From Collinsella sp. An268 (GTDB lineage Bacteria; Actinomycetota; Coriobacteriia; Coriobacteriales; Coriobacteriaceae), in contig NZ_NFJH01000004.1 of the NCBI RefSeq assembly GCF_002159765.1, forward strand, positions 124,001 to 188,000: a stretch of 64,000 bases of DNA, written 5' to 3'. Below the pieces are notes generated by a model. It saw only the letters and a list, made by a program, of their open reading frames with translations, searched no databases and was not told where the DNA came from. The position numbers and the translations under genes were made by a program. Below are positions 53,346 to 62,393 of this stretch, in pieces (the first letter of the stretch is position 1; every line of letters begins with the position of its first letter).

Positions 53346-54200
53346 ATGACCATCGAAGAGCGCATCGCCCAAGCGGAGAACCTCACCCCCACCGAGCTCC
53401 AGCTCGCCCACGCGGTGTTGGACCTGGGGGCACGCCTTGGTGGCTACACGCTGGAGGAGCTCGCGCAGGCGACCTCGACCTCAAAGGCAAGCATCCAGCG
53501 CCTCTGCAAGAAGCTCGGCCTCTCCGGCTTTAAGGCGCTCAAACTGGAGATGGGAAAGATTCAAGCCGCGCGACCCGAGCCCATTGCCACGGTCGACGTG
53601 AACTTCCCCTTTGCCCCGGGCGATACGCAGCGCACCATCGTCGCCAACATGTCCACGCTCTACGAGACCACGGTTGCCGACACGGTAAAGCTCCTGGAGC
53701 CCAGCGAGCTCGAGCGGGCCGCTCGCCTTGTCTCCCAGGCAAAGAGCGTAGAGATGTACACCGGCTCGCACAATGTCTACCCGGCGCAGATGTTTGAGGA
53801 ACGGCTGCTCTCGGCCGGCAAACGCGCCGTCTGCCCGCTTTCGGGTGAGCGTATGAGCAGGCTCGCCCTCGCCTCAGATAAGACGCATGCGGCCATCATC
53901 ATCAGTTACTCGGGCCTGCAGGCGAGCTATCGGCGCATCATCTCGGTGCTGAGGGAACAGGGCACGCCCATCATCCTCGTGGGCTCGCAGCGGGCTCGCC
54001 GGGCGCTGCCGAGCCTCGACGCCTATCTCATGGTGAGCGATCGCGAGAGCCTGCAGCACCGCATCACGCAGTTTGCGAGCCATATCGCCGTGCAGTTTGT
54101 ACTCGACTCGCTCTTTTGCTGCGTGTTTGCGCGAGACTACCGCAAGAACATGGCGTTTCTGCAACGCTCGCTCCCCTATACGGCGCTGCGCTCCCGTTAA
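53346..54200 (+). CDS. MurR/RpiR family regulator
   Basis: A 284-residue regulator with an N-terminal HTH_6 domain (LEELAQATSTSKASIQRLCKKLGLSGFK) and a C-terminal SIS sugar-phosphate domain (VEMYTGSHNVYPAQMF; AAIIISYSGLQASYRRI; GTPIILVGSQRA). It is divergent from the GH4 gene and probably controls it in response to a sugar phosphate. The start follows GAGAGGGA. Confidence 0.88.
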   Translation: MTIEERIAQAENLTPTELQLAHAVLDLGARLGGYTLEELAQATSTSKASIQRLCKKLGLSGFKALKLEMGKIQAARPEPIATVDVNFPFAPGDTQRTIVANMSTLYETTVADTVKLLEPSELERAARLVSQAKSVEMYTGSHNVYPAQMFEERLLSAGKRAVCPLSGERMSRLALASDKTHAAIIISYSGLQASYRRIISVLREQGTPIILVGSQRARRALPSLDAYLMVSDRESLQHRITQFASHIAVQFVLDSLFCCVFARDYRKNMAFLQRSLPYTALRSR

Positions 54201-54264
54201 CCGCGCGGGGGTGCGCATGCATAAAACGACCCCGTCCCCAAATGTGCGTTCGCTCGGCAGCAGA

Positions 54265-54296
54265 AAGGGGCCGAAGGCAATCGCCTTCGGCCCCTT
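54265..54296. terminator. Terminator after rplL
   Basis: AAGGGGCCGAAGGC and GCCTTCGGCCCCTT form a perfect 14-base stem with a 4-base loop; on the minus strand it is followed by TCTG. It serves the rplJL operon and possibly the convergent regulator gene. Confidence 0.75.
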
Positions 54297-54350
54297 GTAT
54301 ACGACCGCCGGTGTTATGCGGCCGCGAGCAGGTACCAGACCCGCAAGAAG

Positions 54351-54731
54351 TTACTTGATGGAGACGGCAGCGCCGGCAGCCTCGAGCTTCTCCTTGGCAG
54401 CGTCGGCGTCCTCCTTCTTGACACCCTCGAGAACGGCCTTCGGAGCGCTCTCGACGACCTCCTTGGCCTCCTTGAGGCCAAGGCTGGTGAGCTCGCGGAC
54501 GACCTTGATGACCTGGATCTTGTTGTCGCCGAAGCCCTCGAGCACGACGTCAAACTCGGTCTTCTCCTCCTCCTCGGCGGCGCCGGCAGCCGGGCCAGCG
54601 GCCACGACGGCAGCCGGAGCAGCAGCGGACACGCCGAAGGTGTCCTCGATCATCTTGACGAGCTCGGAAGCCTCGAGAAGGGTCATTTCCTTGAGGGCCT
54701 CAATGATCTCCTCATTGGTAAGCTTAGCCAT
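54351..54731 (-). CDS. rplL: Ribosomal protein bL12 (L7/L12)
   Basis: A 126-residue stalk protein: N-terminal dimer domain ([27 protein letters not shown]), an alanine-rich hinge, and the C-terminal factor-binding domain ([36 protein letters not shown] region). Second gene of the rplJL operon. Confidence 0.97.
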   Translation of the reverse strand: MAKLTNEEIIEALKEMTLLEASELVKMIEDTFGVSAAAPAAVVAAGPAAGAAEEEEKTEFDVVLEGFGDNKIQVIKVVRELTSLGLKEAKEVVESAPKAVLEGVKKEDADAAKEKLEAAGAAVSIK

Positions 54732-54831
54732 GGTGCAAATCCTTTCGGTTCCCGCGCCTCCGTGGCGCGGAGCTTAAAAACTACGGTGCGGCACGAATGC
54801 CACGTGCGCGGTCGCCCGCGCGGGACGCCTG

Positions 54832-55353
54832 TTAGGCGGCCTTCTGCTCGGAGATCTGGGAAATCTGGCGAGCAAGACCCGAAGAGACGCCGTTGACGCA
54901 CACGGCGATGTCGCGGGCGAAGCCGTTGATGAGACCGGCGATCTGACCGAGCAGCTGGTCCTTGGTCGGCAGGTCGGCGATAGCGCTGACCTCCTCGGCC
55001 GTGACAGCCTTACCCTCGGAGATACCACCGCGGATCTCGAGAACACCCTTGGACTTCTGCGCAAACTCCTTGAGGACCTTGGCAGACTCCACCGGCTCGT
55101 TCTCATAGAACACATAGGCGACGGGGCCGACGAGGATATCGTCGATCTCCGGCTGCTCCTGGTTCTTGAGGGCAAGACGGACGAGGTTGTTCTTGTAGAC
55201 CTTCATCTCGGCGCCGGCCTCACGGAGCTTGTGGCGCAGGTCCTCGGACTGCTTGACCGTAAGACCACGGTAGTTCACCACAAACACGCCGTTGTTGGCC
55301 TCGACACGCTGCTCGATCTCGGCAACCTTCTCGATTTTGTATGCTGCGGGCAT
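54832..55353 (-). CDS. rplJ: Ribosomal protein uL10
   Basis: A 173-residue stalk-base protein: the RNA-binding domain NNGVFVVNYRGLTVKQSEDLRHKLRE region, then VYKNNLVRLAL, and a C-terminal helix (DQLLGQIAGLINGFARDIA) that binds L12 dimers. The start at 55353 follows GGAGGTG. rplK and rplA are not upstream, so rplJL is its own transcription unit with an attenuated leader. Confidence 0.96.
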   Translation of the reverse strand: MPAAYKIEKVAEIEQRVEANNGVFVVNYRGLTVKQSEDLRHKLREAGAEMKVYKNNLVRLALKNQEQPEIDDILVGPVAYVFYENEPVESAKVLKEFAQKSKGVLEIRGGISEGKAVTAEEVSAIADLPTKDQLLGQIAGLINGFARDIAVCVNGVSSGLARQISQISEQKAA

Positions 55354-55566
55354 GGGTACACCTCCTTCTCGTTCTTTTCCGGGCACGACCCGTGCAGGAC
55401 GTGACGGGGATGCCTCGAAAAAAGAAACCCCCGTGCTGCAAGAGCGACGGGGGCGAGAAGCAAGTCTTGGCTCTCAACCACCTCGGCTGGCGGGTTGCCC
55501 CTTTGAGCGTTGGAACCTTGCGGCCCCGCGGCACCGGCTGTCTCTGGCAGCGGAATCGTGCGTTAA
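55354..55566 (-). ncRNA. L10 leader of the rplJL transcript
   Basis: The about 210-base leader between the promoter and rplJ is conserved-looking and structured: GGGGCCGCAAGG and CCAACGCTCAAAG segments followed by an attenuator hairpin. L10 (with L12) binding to such leaders controls its own operon in many bacteria. I identify it from position and hairpins, not from a covariance search. Confidence 0.55.
55418..55453 (-). terminator. Attenuator hairpin in the rplJL leader
   Basis: On the minus strand CCCCCGT and ACGGGGG (extended by inner GCT/AGC pairs) are followed by TTTCTTTTTT. The hairpin lies between the promoter and the rplJ ribosome binding site, so it can end transcription early. Confidence 0.7.
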
Positions 55567-55572
55567 CGCGAC

Positions 55573-55603
55573 ATAGTATCGGAAATGACGCGGGCCGTGT
55601 CAA
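55573..55603 (-). promoter_or_regulatory. rplJL promoter
   Basis: A perfect -35 TTGACA (55598-55603) is followed by GATACT at 17 bases or TACTAT at 19 bases as -10. Transcription would begin near 55566. Confidence 0.65.
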
Positions 55604-55659
55604 GGGCCGCACGGGGTGCACACATCTCCACGGGAGTGCGGGCGAGCCAAAAAACGCGG

Positions 55660-56244
55660 CTAGCGCCGGCAGCCGGGGCGCGCGCCGCCGGGCCCGTCGG
55701 ACACCGCGAGCGCCGCCGTCCAGCGCTCTACCAGACGCTCGGTGCTCCAGCTCGCGTTGGCAGGGCTCGTCGAGGGCAGCACCTCTGCCGCGAGCCCCGT
55801 CCGCCCCTCCAGATACCTGTGCCAGAGACGGCCCGCCGTCGCGCCGTTGGCAAACACGCGCTCGATGGGCGCCGCCCGGGTTATGCGCTCGATGCGCGCG
55901 GGCACCACGTTTTTGATGCTCGCATCGGACGAGCCCTTGATGTCGCAGCTCTCGATCACGTCCCACAGCGCTATGCCGTGCTCGATAAGAAGCCTGCGCT
56001 TGGCCCCGATGGATTCCGCGAGCGTCGACGGCGTGCCCTTTGGCCCCTGCGGCTCCCCCTCGCGGGGCGGCACCGGCTCCCCCACAACCGCCGCGATCAC
56101 ACGCCAGAAGCGGTTCTGCGGATTGCCGTAATAGAAGCTGTTCGCACGGGAGAGCACCGATGGAAACGAGCCCACGATGAGGATGCGCGCACGCGCGTCG
56201 AACACCGGCTCGAAACCGTGCTCGATGTGCTGATACACCGCCAT
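55660..56244 (-). CDS. DNA-deoxyinosine (hypoxanthine/uracil) glycosylase
   Basis: A 194-residue member of the uracil-DNA glycosylase superfamily, HDG/SMUG2-like: LIVGSFPSVLSRANSFYYGNPQNRFWRV holds the water-activating region and LPSTSPANASW the DNA-binding loop. This family removes hypoxanthine from deaminated DNA. The start at 56244 follows GGGAGGGG. It is upstream of rplJL but separated by the rplJL promoter. Confidence 0.83.
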   Translation of the reverse strand: MAVYQHIEHGFEPVFDARARILIVGSFPSVLSRANSFYYGNPQNRFWRVIAAVVGEPVPPREGEPQGPKGTPSTLAESIGAKRRLLIEHGIALWDVIESCDIKGSSDASIKNVVPARIERITRAAPIERVFANGATAGRLWHRYLEGRTGLAAEVLPSTSPANASWSTERLVERWTAALAVSDGPGGARPGCRR

Positions 56245-56454
56245 GCCGCCCCTCCCTCGCCCTCGTTCGCCGCACACGGCGCACCGGCGCCGCATGCGCG
56301 CCAGCCTTTCCGGTTACCGCCGCTTTGCCATGCCGCCATCTTAGCGCGAAGTGTCCCGCGGTACCGTAGAATGGCGGTAACGGCCGCGCTCGGCGGCATC
56401 AATTCACGGGATGCGCATCGGCCGCGGCGCGCTCCCCCGTCTTTGGAGGACCTT

Positions 56455-56985
56455 ATGGCCAACCGGTATCTCATCGTTATCGATATGCAGAACGACTTTG
56501 TGGACGGTGCCCTCGGCACACCCGAGGCGGCCTCGATCGCCGACGCCGTGGTCGAGAAGGCCCGTGCCTTCGACGGCGAGGTCGTCTTTACCTACGACAC
56601 GCACGGGCAGGACTACCTTGACACGCAGGAGGGCGCGAACCTGCCCGTCCCCCACTGCATCAAGGGCACACGGGGCTGGGAGCTCATCCCCGCCCTCGAC
56701 ACCGTCCGGCGCGAACGGGAGGCGCGGTCCTTTGAGAAGCCGACGTTTGGCTCGACGGAGCTCGCGCGCTGGCTCGCCGCGCAAAACGAGGCGGACCCCA
56801 TCGAGAGCATCGAGCTCGTCGGCGTGTGCACCGACATCTGCGTCGTCTCCAACGCGCTTCTCATCAAGGCGGTCCTCCCCGAGGTGCCCGTGAGCGTGGA
56901 TGCGGCGCTCTGCGCGGGCGTGACACCGGCGGCGCACGACGCAGCGCTCGCAACCATGCGAAGCTGTCAGGTCGCCGTCAAGTAG
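56455..56985 (+). CDS. Isochorismatase-family cysteine hydrolase (nicotinamidase-like)
   Basis: A 176-residue cysteine hydrolase with the catalytic triad: Asp in LIVIDMQNDFVDGALG, Lys in FEKPTFGST, and Cys in VGVCTDICVVSN. The CIKGTRGWEL segment fits nicotinamidase-like members, so a role in NAD salvage is possible. The start follows GGAGG. Confidence 0.86.
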   Translation: MANRYLIVIDMQNDFVDGALGTPEAASIADAVVEKARAFDGEVVFTYDTHGQDYLDTQEGANLPVPHCIKGTRGWELIPALDTVRREREARSFEKPTFGSTELARWLAAQNEADPIESIELVGVCTDICVVSNALLIKAVLPEVPVSVDAALCAGVTPAAHDAALATMRSCQVAVK

Positions 56986-57006
56986 GCGATCACGGGCCAG
57001 AGGGGG

Positions 57007-57378
57007 CTATGCGGTGAGGAGCTCGCGGCCATCGAGCCCGCCGTCCGCCGCCAGGGCGCGCGCGTAGTGGCGCAGCGCATGGACGAGCCGGTAGGAGCGG
57101 GCGACGAGCCACGCGTGCATGCCGTGCATCTGCGGCGATACCACTATCTGCGAAATGGCCATAGGGTCATCGGCGTCCTCGGGGTTCTGCGCGTGCAGCG
57201 AGATGAACCCCCAGACCCGCCCCTCGGCATCCTCGGCCACGAGATTGACATCGCGCGCCGAGCCGAGAAGCGCCCCGTAGGCACGCTCGAAAGTCGGGTA
57301 CGGGCATTGTGTCCCCTTGGCACAGCACACCAGTCGGAACACACGAGCGCCATCGGCAGAAGTAGCAAGACGAATCAT
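57007..57378 (-). CDS. Small GNAT-like protein
   Basis: A 123-residue protein beginning MIRLATSADGARVFRLV, an opening common in GNAT acetyltransferases, with a central strand NLVAEDAEGRVWGFISL and ISQIVVSPQM. The acetyl-CoA loop expected after that strand (R/Q-x-x-G-x-G/A) reads QMHGMHAW and is poor, and the domain is short, so it may be inactive or belong to a different fold. The start follows AAAGGAGGG. Confidence 0.45.
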   Translation of the reverse strand: MIRLATSADGARVFRLVCCAKGTQCPYPTFERAYGALLGSARDVNLVAEDAEGRVWGFISLHAQNPEDADDPMAISQIVVSPQMHGMHAWLVARSYRLVHALRHYARALAADGGLDGRELLTA

Positions 57379-57605
57379 GATTGCCCTCCTTTCGAGCACA
57401 CCGCCCACGGCGGCCCGCATCGGCGAACATGCACCGCAGGCTTGTATCTATCGTTACCGCCCTTTATTTCCAACAGAGAACCGGTGTGTAACGACCGTGC
57501 AAACGGTAGGAGATACTCCGTGAACGGCAGGAAGAGGACATCTGCCTTGGGGCACGGACACGCGGGGCATCGGGCGCGCCGGTGCCCCTGAGGCGAGGGG
57601 CGCGC

Positions 57606-59963
57606 CTACGCGAGGCCGAGCGCCATCCCGACGAGGCGGACCAGAAGCGCGACCACCCACGCCACACCGCACTGCATGGCTATGACCGCCCACATCATCT
57701 TGGTGCCGAGCTCGTTCTTTACCGCCGAAACCGCCGCCACGCACGGCGTGTAGAGCAGGGTGAACGTGAGGAAGCCAAACGCGGTGAGCGGCGTGAACAG
57801 CCCCACGAGCGCCGCCGTCGAGCCGCCCATGAGGACGGTAAGCGTCGCAACGACGTTCTCCTTCGCACCAAAACCGGCCGCAAGCGCCGCCGCAGCCATC
57901 CAGTTGCCAAAGCCGAGCGGGGCGAAGACGGGGGCGAGCAGCGCCCCCACGCCGGCGAGCATGCTATCCGCCTGGTCTGCCACCACGTTGAAGCGGATGT
58001 CGAAGGTCTGGAGAACCCAGATGACCACGCTCGCCACAAAGATGATGGTAAACGCCTTGGTGGCGAAGCCCTTAGCCTTGTCCCACGCCAAACGAAGCGT
58101 CGTCTTGGCGCTCGGCAGGCGGTAGTTGGGGAGCTCCATCACAAAGGGCACCGGATCGCCGCGGAAGGCCGTCCCCTTGAGCACGAGCGCCACCACCACG
58201 CCCACGACCATGCCCATGACATACATCGCGAGCATGACGGCGGGCGCCGCCTCGGGGAAGAACGCCCCTGCGAAGAGGGCGTAGACCGGGAGCTTTGCCG
58301 AACAGCTCATAAAGGGCGTCAGCATGACCGTCATCTTGCGGTCGTGCTCGGAGGGCAGGGTGCGCGTGGCCATGATGGCGGGCACCGAGCAGCCGAACCC
58401 GATGAGCATGGGCACGAAACTCCTGCCGGAAAGGCCGATCTTGCGCAGCAGCTTGTCCATCACAAACGCGACGCGGGCCATATACCCCGAGTCCTCGAGG
58501 ATGGAGAGCAGCAGGAACAGCACGACGATGATGGGCAGAAACGAGAGCACGCTCCCCACGCCGGCAAAGACGCCGTCTATCACGAGGGCGTGCACCACCG
58601 GGTTGGTCCCAAAATCGGTGAGCGCCACGTCGACCACGCCGGTAAACCAGTCAATCCCCGCGGCGAGCAGGTCGGATAGGCGCTGGCCGATGACGTCGAA
58701 CGTAAGCCAGAACACGAGCGCCATGATACCGAGGAAGACGGGAATAGCGGTGTACTTGCCGGTGAGGATACGGTCGGCAGCGACGCTGCGCTTGTGCTCG
58801 CGGCTCTCGCGCGGCTTCACCACACAGCGCTCGCAGACGCTCTCGATAAAGGAGAAGCGCATGTCCGCGAGTGCCGCCAGACGGTCGACGCCCGCCTCGT
58901 CCTCCATCTGGGAAATGATGTGCTCGATCGCATCGAGCTCGTTTTCATCGAGCGCAAGCGCCTCGGTGACGAGCCGGTCGCCCTCGATGAGCTTGGTTGC
59001 GGCAAAGCGCGCCGGAATCTTTGCGGCCGCCGCATGGTCGTAGATGAGGTGGATAAGACCGTGGATGCAGCGGTGGAGCGCGCCGCCGTCGGGTCCGTCC
59101 TCGGCGCAGAAATCGATGCGGCCCGGGTGCTCGCGAAAGCGCGCAACGTGAAGGGCGTGCTCGACAAGCTCGTCGATACCCTGGTTCTTGGCGGCCGAGA
59201 TGGGCACGACGGGAATGCCCAGCGCCGCCTCGAGCGCATTCACGTCGACGGTGCCGCCGTTGGCCGAGACCTCGTCCATCATGTTGAGCGCGAGCACCAT
59301 GGGACAATCGAGCTCCATGAGCTGGAGCGTCAGGTAGAGGTTGCGCTCTATATTGGTGGCGTCAACGATGTTGATGATCGCGTTGGGATGCTCCTCCAAG
59401 ATGAACCGGCGGCTCACCACCTCCTCGCTCGTATACGGCGAGAGCGAGTAGATGCCGGGCAGGTCGGTCACCGTGGCGTTGGTGTGCCCGCGGATCTGGC
59501 CGTCCTTGCGGTCGACGGTGACGCCGGGAAAGTTGCCCACGTGCTGGTTGGAGCCGGTGAGCTGGTTGAAAAGCGTGGTTTTGCCGCAGTTCTGGTTGCC
59601 GGCGAGCGCAAAGCTGAGCGGAGCGCCCTCGGCGAGCGCCGCGCCCTCGCGCCGCGGGCGCGCCGGCTCCTCGCCAAGCGCCGGATGCGCGGTCTGCGCA
59701 GGCGCGGCTCCCCGGGCGGGCAGGTCGTGTGCATCGTGAACGTCGCGCAGGCTGATGCGGGCGGCGTCGTCGCGCCGGAGCGTGAGCTCGTAGCCCCTCA
59801 AGCGAATCTCCATGGGATCGCCCATAGGGGCAAGCTTGATCATGGTGACCTCGATACCAGGCGTAAGGCCCATATCGAAGATATGCTGTCGAAGCGACGG
59901 GTCGTCACAGTCCACGGACGCAACGATGGCATCCTTGCCAATCTCGAGTTCATCGAGCGTCAT
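57606..59963 (-). CDS. feoB: Ferrous iron transporter, FeoA-FeoB fusion
   Basis: A 785-residue protein with an N-terminal FeoA (SH3-like) domain (residues 1-80), a proline-rich linker, the FeoB GTPase domain (G1 GNQNCGKTTLFNQL, G2 NFPGVTVD, G3 DLPGIYSLSP, G4 LNMMDE), and the FeoB membrane domain with Gate motifs such as GFGCSVPAIMATR. It imports Fe2+ across the cytoplasmic membrane. FeoA and FeoB are usually separate; fusions are known in some Gram-positive bacteria. The start at 59963 is where FeoA begins; a weak GGGGGA lies upstream. A low-oxygen gut habitat fits Fe2+ uptake. Confidence 0.93.
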   Translation of the reverse strand: MTLDELEIGKDAIVASVDCDDPSLRQHIFDMGLTPGIEVTMIKLAPMGDPMEIRLRGYELTLRRDDAARISLRDVHDAHDLPARGAAPAQTAHPALGEEPARPRREGAALAEGAPLSFALAGNQNCGKTTLFNQLTGSNQHVGNFPGVTVDRKDGQIRGHTNATVTDLPGIYSLSPYTSEEVVSRRFILEEHPNAIINIVDATNIERNLYLTLQLMELDCPMVLALNMMDEVSANGGTVDVNALEAALGIPVVPISAAKNQGIDELVEHALHVARFREHPGRIDFCAEDGPDGGALHRCIHGLIHLIYDHAAAAKIPARFAATKLIEGDRLVTEALALDENELDAIEHIISQMEDEAGVDRLAALADMRFSFIESVCERCVVKPRESREHKRSVAADRILTGKYTAIPVFLGIMALVFWLTFDVIGQRLSDLLAAGIDWFTGVVDVALTDFGTNPVVHALVIDGVFAGVGSVLSFLPIIVVLFLLLSILEDSGYMARVAFVMDKLLRKIGLSGRSFVPMLIGFGCSVPAIMATRTLPSEHDRKMTVMLTPFMSCSAKLPVYALFAGAFFPEAAPAVMLAMYVMGMVVGVVVALVLKGTAFRGDPVPFVMELPNYRLPSAKTTLRLAWDKAKGFATKAFTIIFVASVVIWVLQTFDIRFNVVADQADSMLAGVGALLAPVFAPLGFGNWMAAAALAAGFGAKENVVATLTVLMGGSTAALVGLFTPLTAFGFLTFTLLYTPCVAAVSAVKNELGTKMMWAVIAMQCGVAWVVALLVRLVGMALGLA

Positions 59964-60125
59964 GCTCGGTCCCCCATCCCTATTAATTGCCCCAGCCGCG
60001 TGTGCGCCGGGTATCAGTATCACGTGATTCCGCCTTACTATACACACCTAGGCAAACTTTCGCGACGGCGCTCGCCAATCGTTATCATATTTTTGTACGG
60101 GACAACACGCCCTCAGGAGGAGCCC

Positions 60126-60749
60126 ATGAACGCAGCCGCTCGCCCCATCAAAAACATCGTCTTTGACATGGGCAACGTGCTCATGACCTTCAACGGGCCG
60201 CACTTTGCGACGCGCTTCTCTGATAACGACCAGGACGCCGCGCTCTTGCAGGCGGCATACTTTGGCCGCGGCGAATGGGCGCTCCTCGACGCGGGTGTCA
60301 TCGGCTACCCCACCATGATGCGCATCGCCGAGGCGCACCTGCCGGAGCGGCTCTGGCCCAACCTGCACGATATGGCGGCGCACTGGGCACGCTACTCCGA
60401 ACCTATCCCTGAGGTAAACGACCTTGCCCGGCGCCTCTACGAGCAAGGCTATGACCTCTACCTGCTTTCGAATGCTGGCACCCGTATCGATGAGCAGCTC
60501 GACCACTGCCCCGCCTACCCTCTCATGAAAGGGCGTGTGGTCTCCGCCGAGGAAAAGCTCATGAAGCCGGACCCCGCCATTTACGAGCTGCTTTGCAAGC
60601 GCTACGGGCTCGTACCGGCGGAATGCCTCTTTGTCGACGACAACGCGGACAATTGTGTGGGCGCCAAGGTGGTGGGCATGCAGGCGTTCCACTTCACGGG
60701 CGATGTCGCGGCGCTCGCTGCGGCGATCGGCGTGTCACCGCAACGATAA
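60126..60749 (+). CDS. HAD family phosphatase
   Basis: A 207-residue HAD hydrolase with DMGNV as motif I (N-terminal IKNIVFDMGNVLM), LLSNAG for motif II, KPDPAIYELL with the lysine of motif III, and LFVDDNADNCVGAK as motif IV. The second aspartate of the usual DxD motif is absent (DMG), as in some YihX/epoxide-hydrolase-N-type members. Substrate unknown; sugar phosphates are likely. The start follows AGGAGGAG. Confidence 0.86.
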   Translation: MNAAARPIKNIVFDMGNVLMTFNGPHFATRFSDNDQDAALLQAAYFGRGEWALLDAGVIGYPTMMRIAEAHLPERLWPNLHDMAAHWARYSEPIPEVNDLARRLYEQGYDLYLLSNAGTRIDEQLDHCPAYPLMKGRVVSAEEKLMKPDPAIYELLCKRYGLVPAECLFVDDNADNCVGAKVVGMQAFHFTGDVAALAAAIGVSPQR

Positions 60750-60789
60750 AACCTTCAAACGAGGCTTGGCGCGCGGTGGGCCGTGGTCG

Positions 60790-60968
60790 CTCTGCGCAAA
60801 AATTGATTTGCTGACCCTTTTGAAGGCTCTATCTATAAAATAACCCCCTGCTTATCTGGGCTTTTGTTACCCAAAAGAGTGCCCTTTGCCCACCGGGGCG
60901 AAAGGGCACTAAAGAAATCCCAGCTCATTGGGGCTCACGGGAGGTCAGCAAACGCATTTTGCGCAGAG
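60790..60968. repeat. 179-bp nested inverted-repeat element
   Basis: The ends are near-perfect inverted repeats: the left arm at 60790-60816 (CTCTGCGCAAAAATTGATTT...) matches the complement of 60943-60968 at about 22 of 27 positions. Further pairs nest inside: CCCC with GGGG, CTGGG with CCCAG, and AGTGCCCTTT (60878-60887) with AAAGGGCACT (60901-60910). The inner part is AT-rich. No coding frame crosses it. It lies between convergent genes and could be a MITE, a structured RNA or a terminator array. Confidence 0.65.
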
Positions 60969-61017
60969 GGGTGTCATTCGCTCCGCGCGGCACATCCTAC
61001 CCCGATCGCGAACGCCC

Positions 61018-62232
61018 CTACGCGTTGAACACGTAGCGGTCGAGGCGCTCGAACGCCTCCTGCACGCGCGAAAGCGGCAGCGCGAGGTTCACGCGGATAT
61101 GGCAGGGGCCGTGGAAGGGGCGACCGTCCTGATAGTCGACGCCCACGCGCCAGCCCTCGGTAAGCAGCCAGTCGACGTCGCGCTCATGTGCGGCGCACCA
61201 TTCGGTGCAGTCGAGGAAAAGCATGTAGGTGCCCTCGGGCTTGGTTACGCGCACGCCCTCGAAGTGCTCGTCGATATAGCGGCACGCCCAGTCAACGTTT
61301 TTGCCCAACACCTCGCACAGCTCATCGACCCACTCGTAGCCCTCCGGCTTGTAGGCGCCAATGAGGGCGTGCATGGAGAGCACGTTCATCTCGTTGTAGT
61401 GCGCCTTGGACGAGGCGGCGACCACGCGATCGCGCAGGTAGTCGTTGTAGATGATGTGGTAGCTTCCCACAAGTCCCGCGAGGTTGAAGGTCTTGCTCGG
61501 CGCATAGAGGGCAACCGTGCGCTGGAGTGCGTCTTCGGAGACCGACTGGGTGGGCGTGTGGGTGTGCCCGGGAAGAATGATGTCGGACCAAATCTCGTCC
61601 GAAATGACCACGCAGTCGTACTTGCGGTAGAGCTCCATCGCCTGCTCGAGCTCGGTGCGCTCCCATACGCGTCCGCAGGGGTTGTGCGGCGAGCACATCA
61701 CCGCGACGTGAATCTTGTGCTCGGCGAGCTTGCGCTCCATGTCGGCGTAGTCCATGCGCCAAACGCCCGCTTCGTCCTGCACGAGCGGCGAGTGCACGAT
61801 CTTGAAGCCGGCGTTCTCGATGCTGCCGGTAAAGCCGATGTAGGTGGGGCTATGCAGCAGCACCGCATCGCCCGGACGTGCGAACGCCTGGAGCGTCGAC
61901 ACCACACCGCCGAGCACGCCGTTCTCGTAGCCGATATGCTCAGGGCGTAGGCCGGTGACGCCGTTGCGGGTCTCGTGCCAGCGGATAATGGACTGGAAGT
62001 ACTCGTCACGCGGCTCGAAGTAGCCGAAGTGCGGCTGACGGGCGCGCTCGATAAGCGCCTCGGGCACGGTAGGAACCACAGGGAAGTTCATGTCGGCGAC
62101 CCACATGGGGATGGCGTCGAAGCCCTCGGCGGGCTTGGTGGGTGCCATGCCGGCCGGCGTGTCGGTCAGGCCGTCCACCGCAACGGCATCCTGCCCGCGG
62201 CGGTCCATGATGGTCGTGAAATCGTACTTCAT
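61018..62232 (-). CDS. patB: MalY/PatB family pyridoxal-phosphate C-S lyase
   Basis: A 404-residue fold-type I PLP enzyme: IPMWVADMNFPVVPTV at the substrate pocket, CSPHNPCGRVW, ISDEIWSDIIL, and the PLP lysine in YAPSKTFNLAGL. MalY/PatB enzymes cleave cystathionine or cysteine to give ammonia, pyruvate and a thiol or H2S. The role may be cysteine catabolism. It ends next to the nested repeat element, whose inner hairpin followed by CTTTT could serve as terminator. Confidence 0.9.
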   Translation of the reverse strand: MKYDFTTIMDRRGQDAVAVDGLTDTPAGMAPTKPAEGFDAIPMWVADMNFPVVPTVPEALIERARQPHFGYFEPRDEYFQSIIRWHETRNGVTGLRPEHIGYENGVLGGVVSTLQAFARPGDAVLLHSPTYIGFTGSIENAGFKIVHSPLVQDEAGVWRMDYADMERKLAEHKIHVAVMCSPHNPCGRVWERTELEQAMELYRKYDCVVISDEIWSDIILPGHTHTPTQSVSEDALQRTVALYAPSKTFNLAGLVGSYHIIYNDYLRDRVVAASSKAHYNEMNVLSMHALIGAYKPEGYEWVDELCEVLGKNVDWACRYIDEHFEGVRVTKPEGTYMLFLDCTEWCAAHERDVDWLLTEGWRVGVDYQDGRPFHGPCHIRVNLALPLSRVQEAFERLDRYVFNA

Positions 62233-62393
62233 GCGCTCCCTCTTCCGTACCTAGCCGCACCGGGCGGCAAGTCTTCGTGCGACACAAACGCTATTTTTGC
62301 CAGCCAGTGATGCAAAGTCAACGCCTTCAAGAAAGCAGCCGCAGGGGCGTCGGTGACCCACCGAGCGCCAGCCGTTTGCCGGGCGTCCTCTAT

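Noticed and set aside
59980-60110. An iron-regulator (DtxR or Fur) box ahead of feoB
   Set aside because: CCTAGG and nearby TATAGT give only a weak partial palindrome, not enough to call a site.
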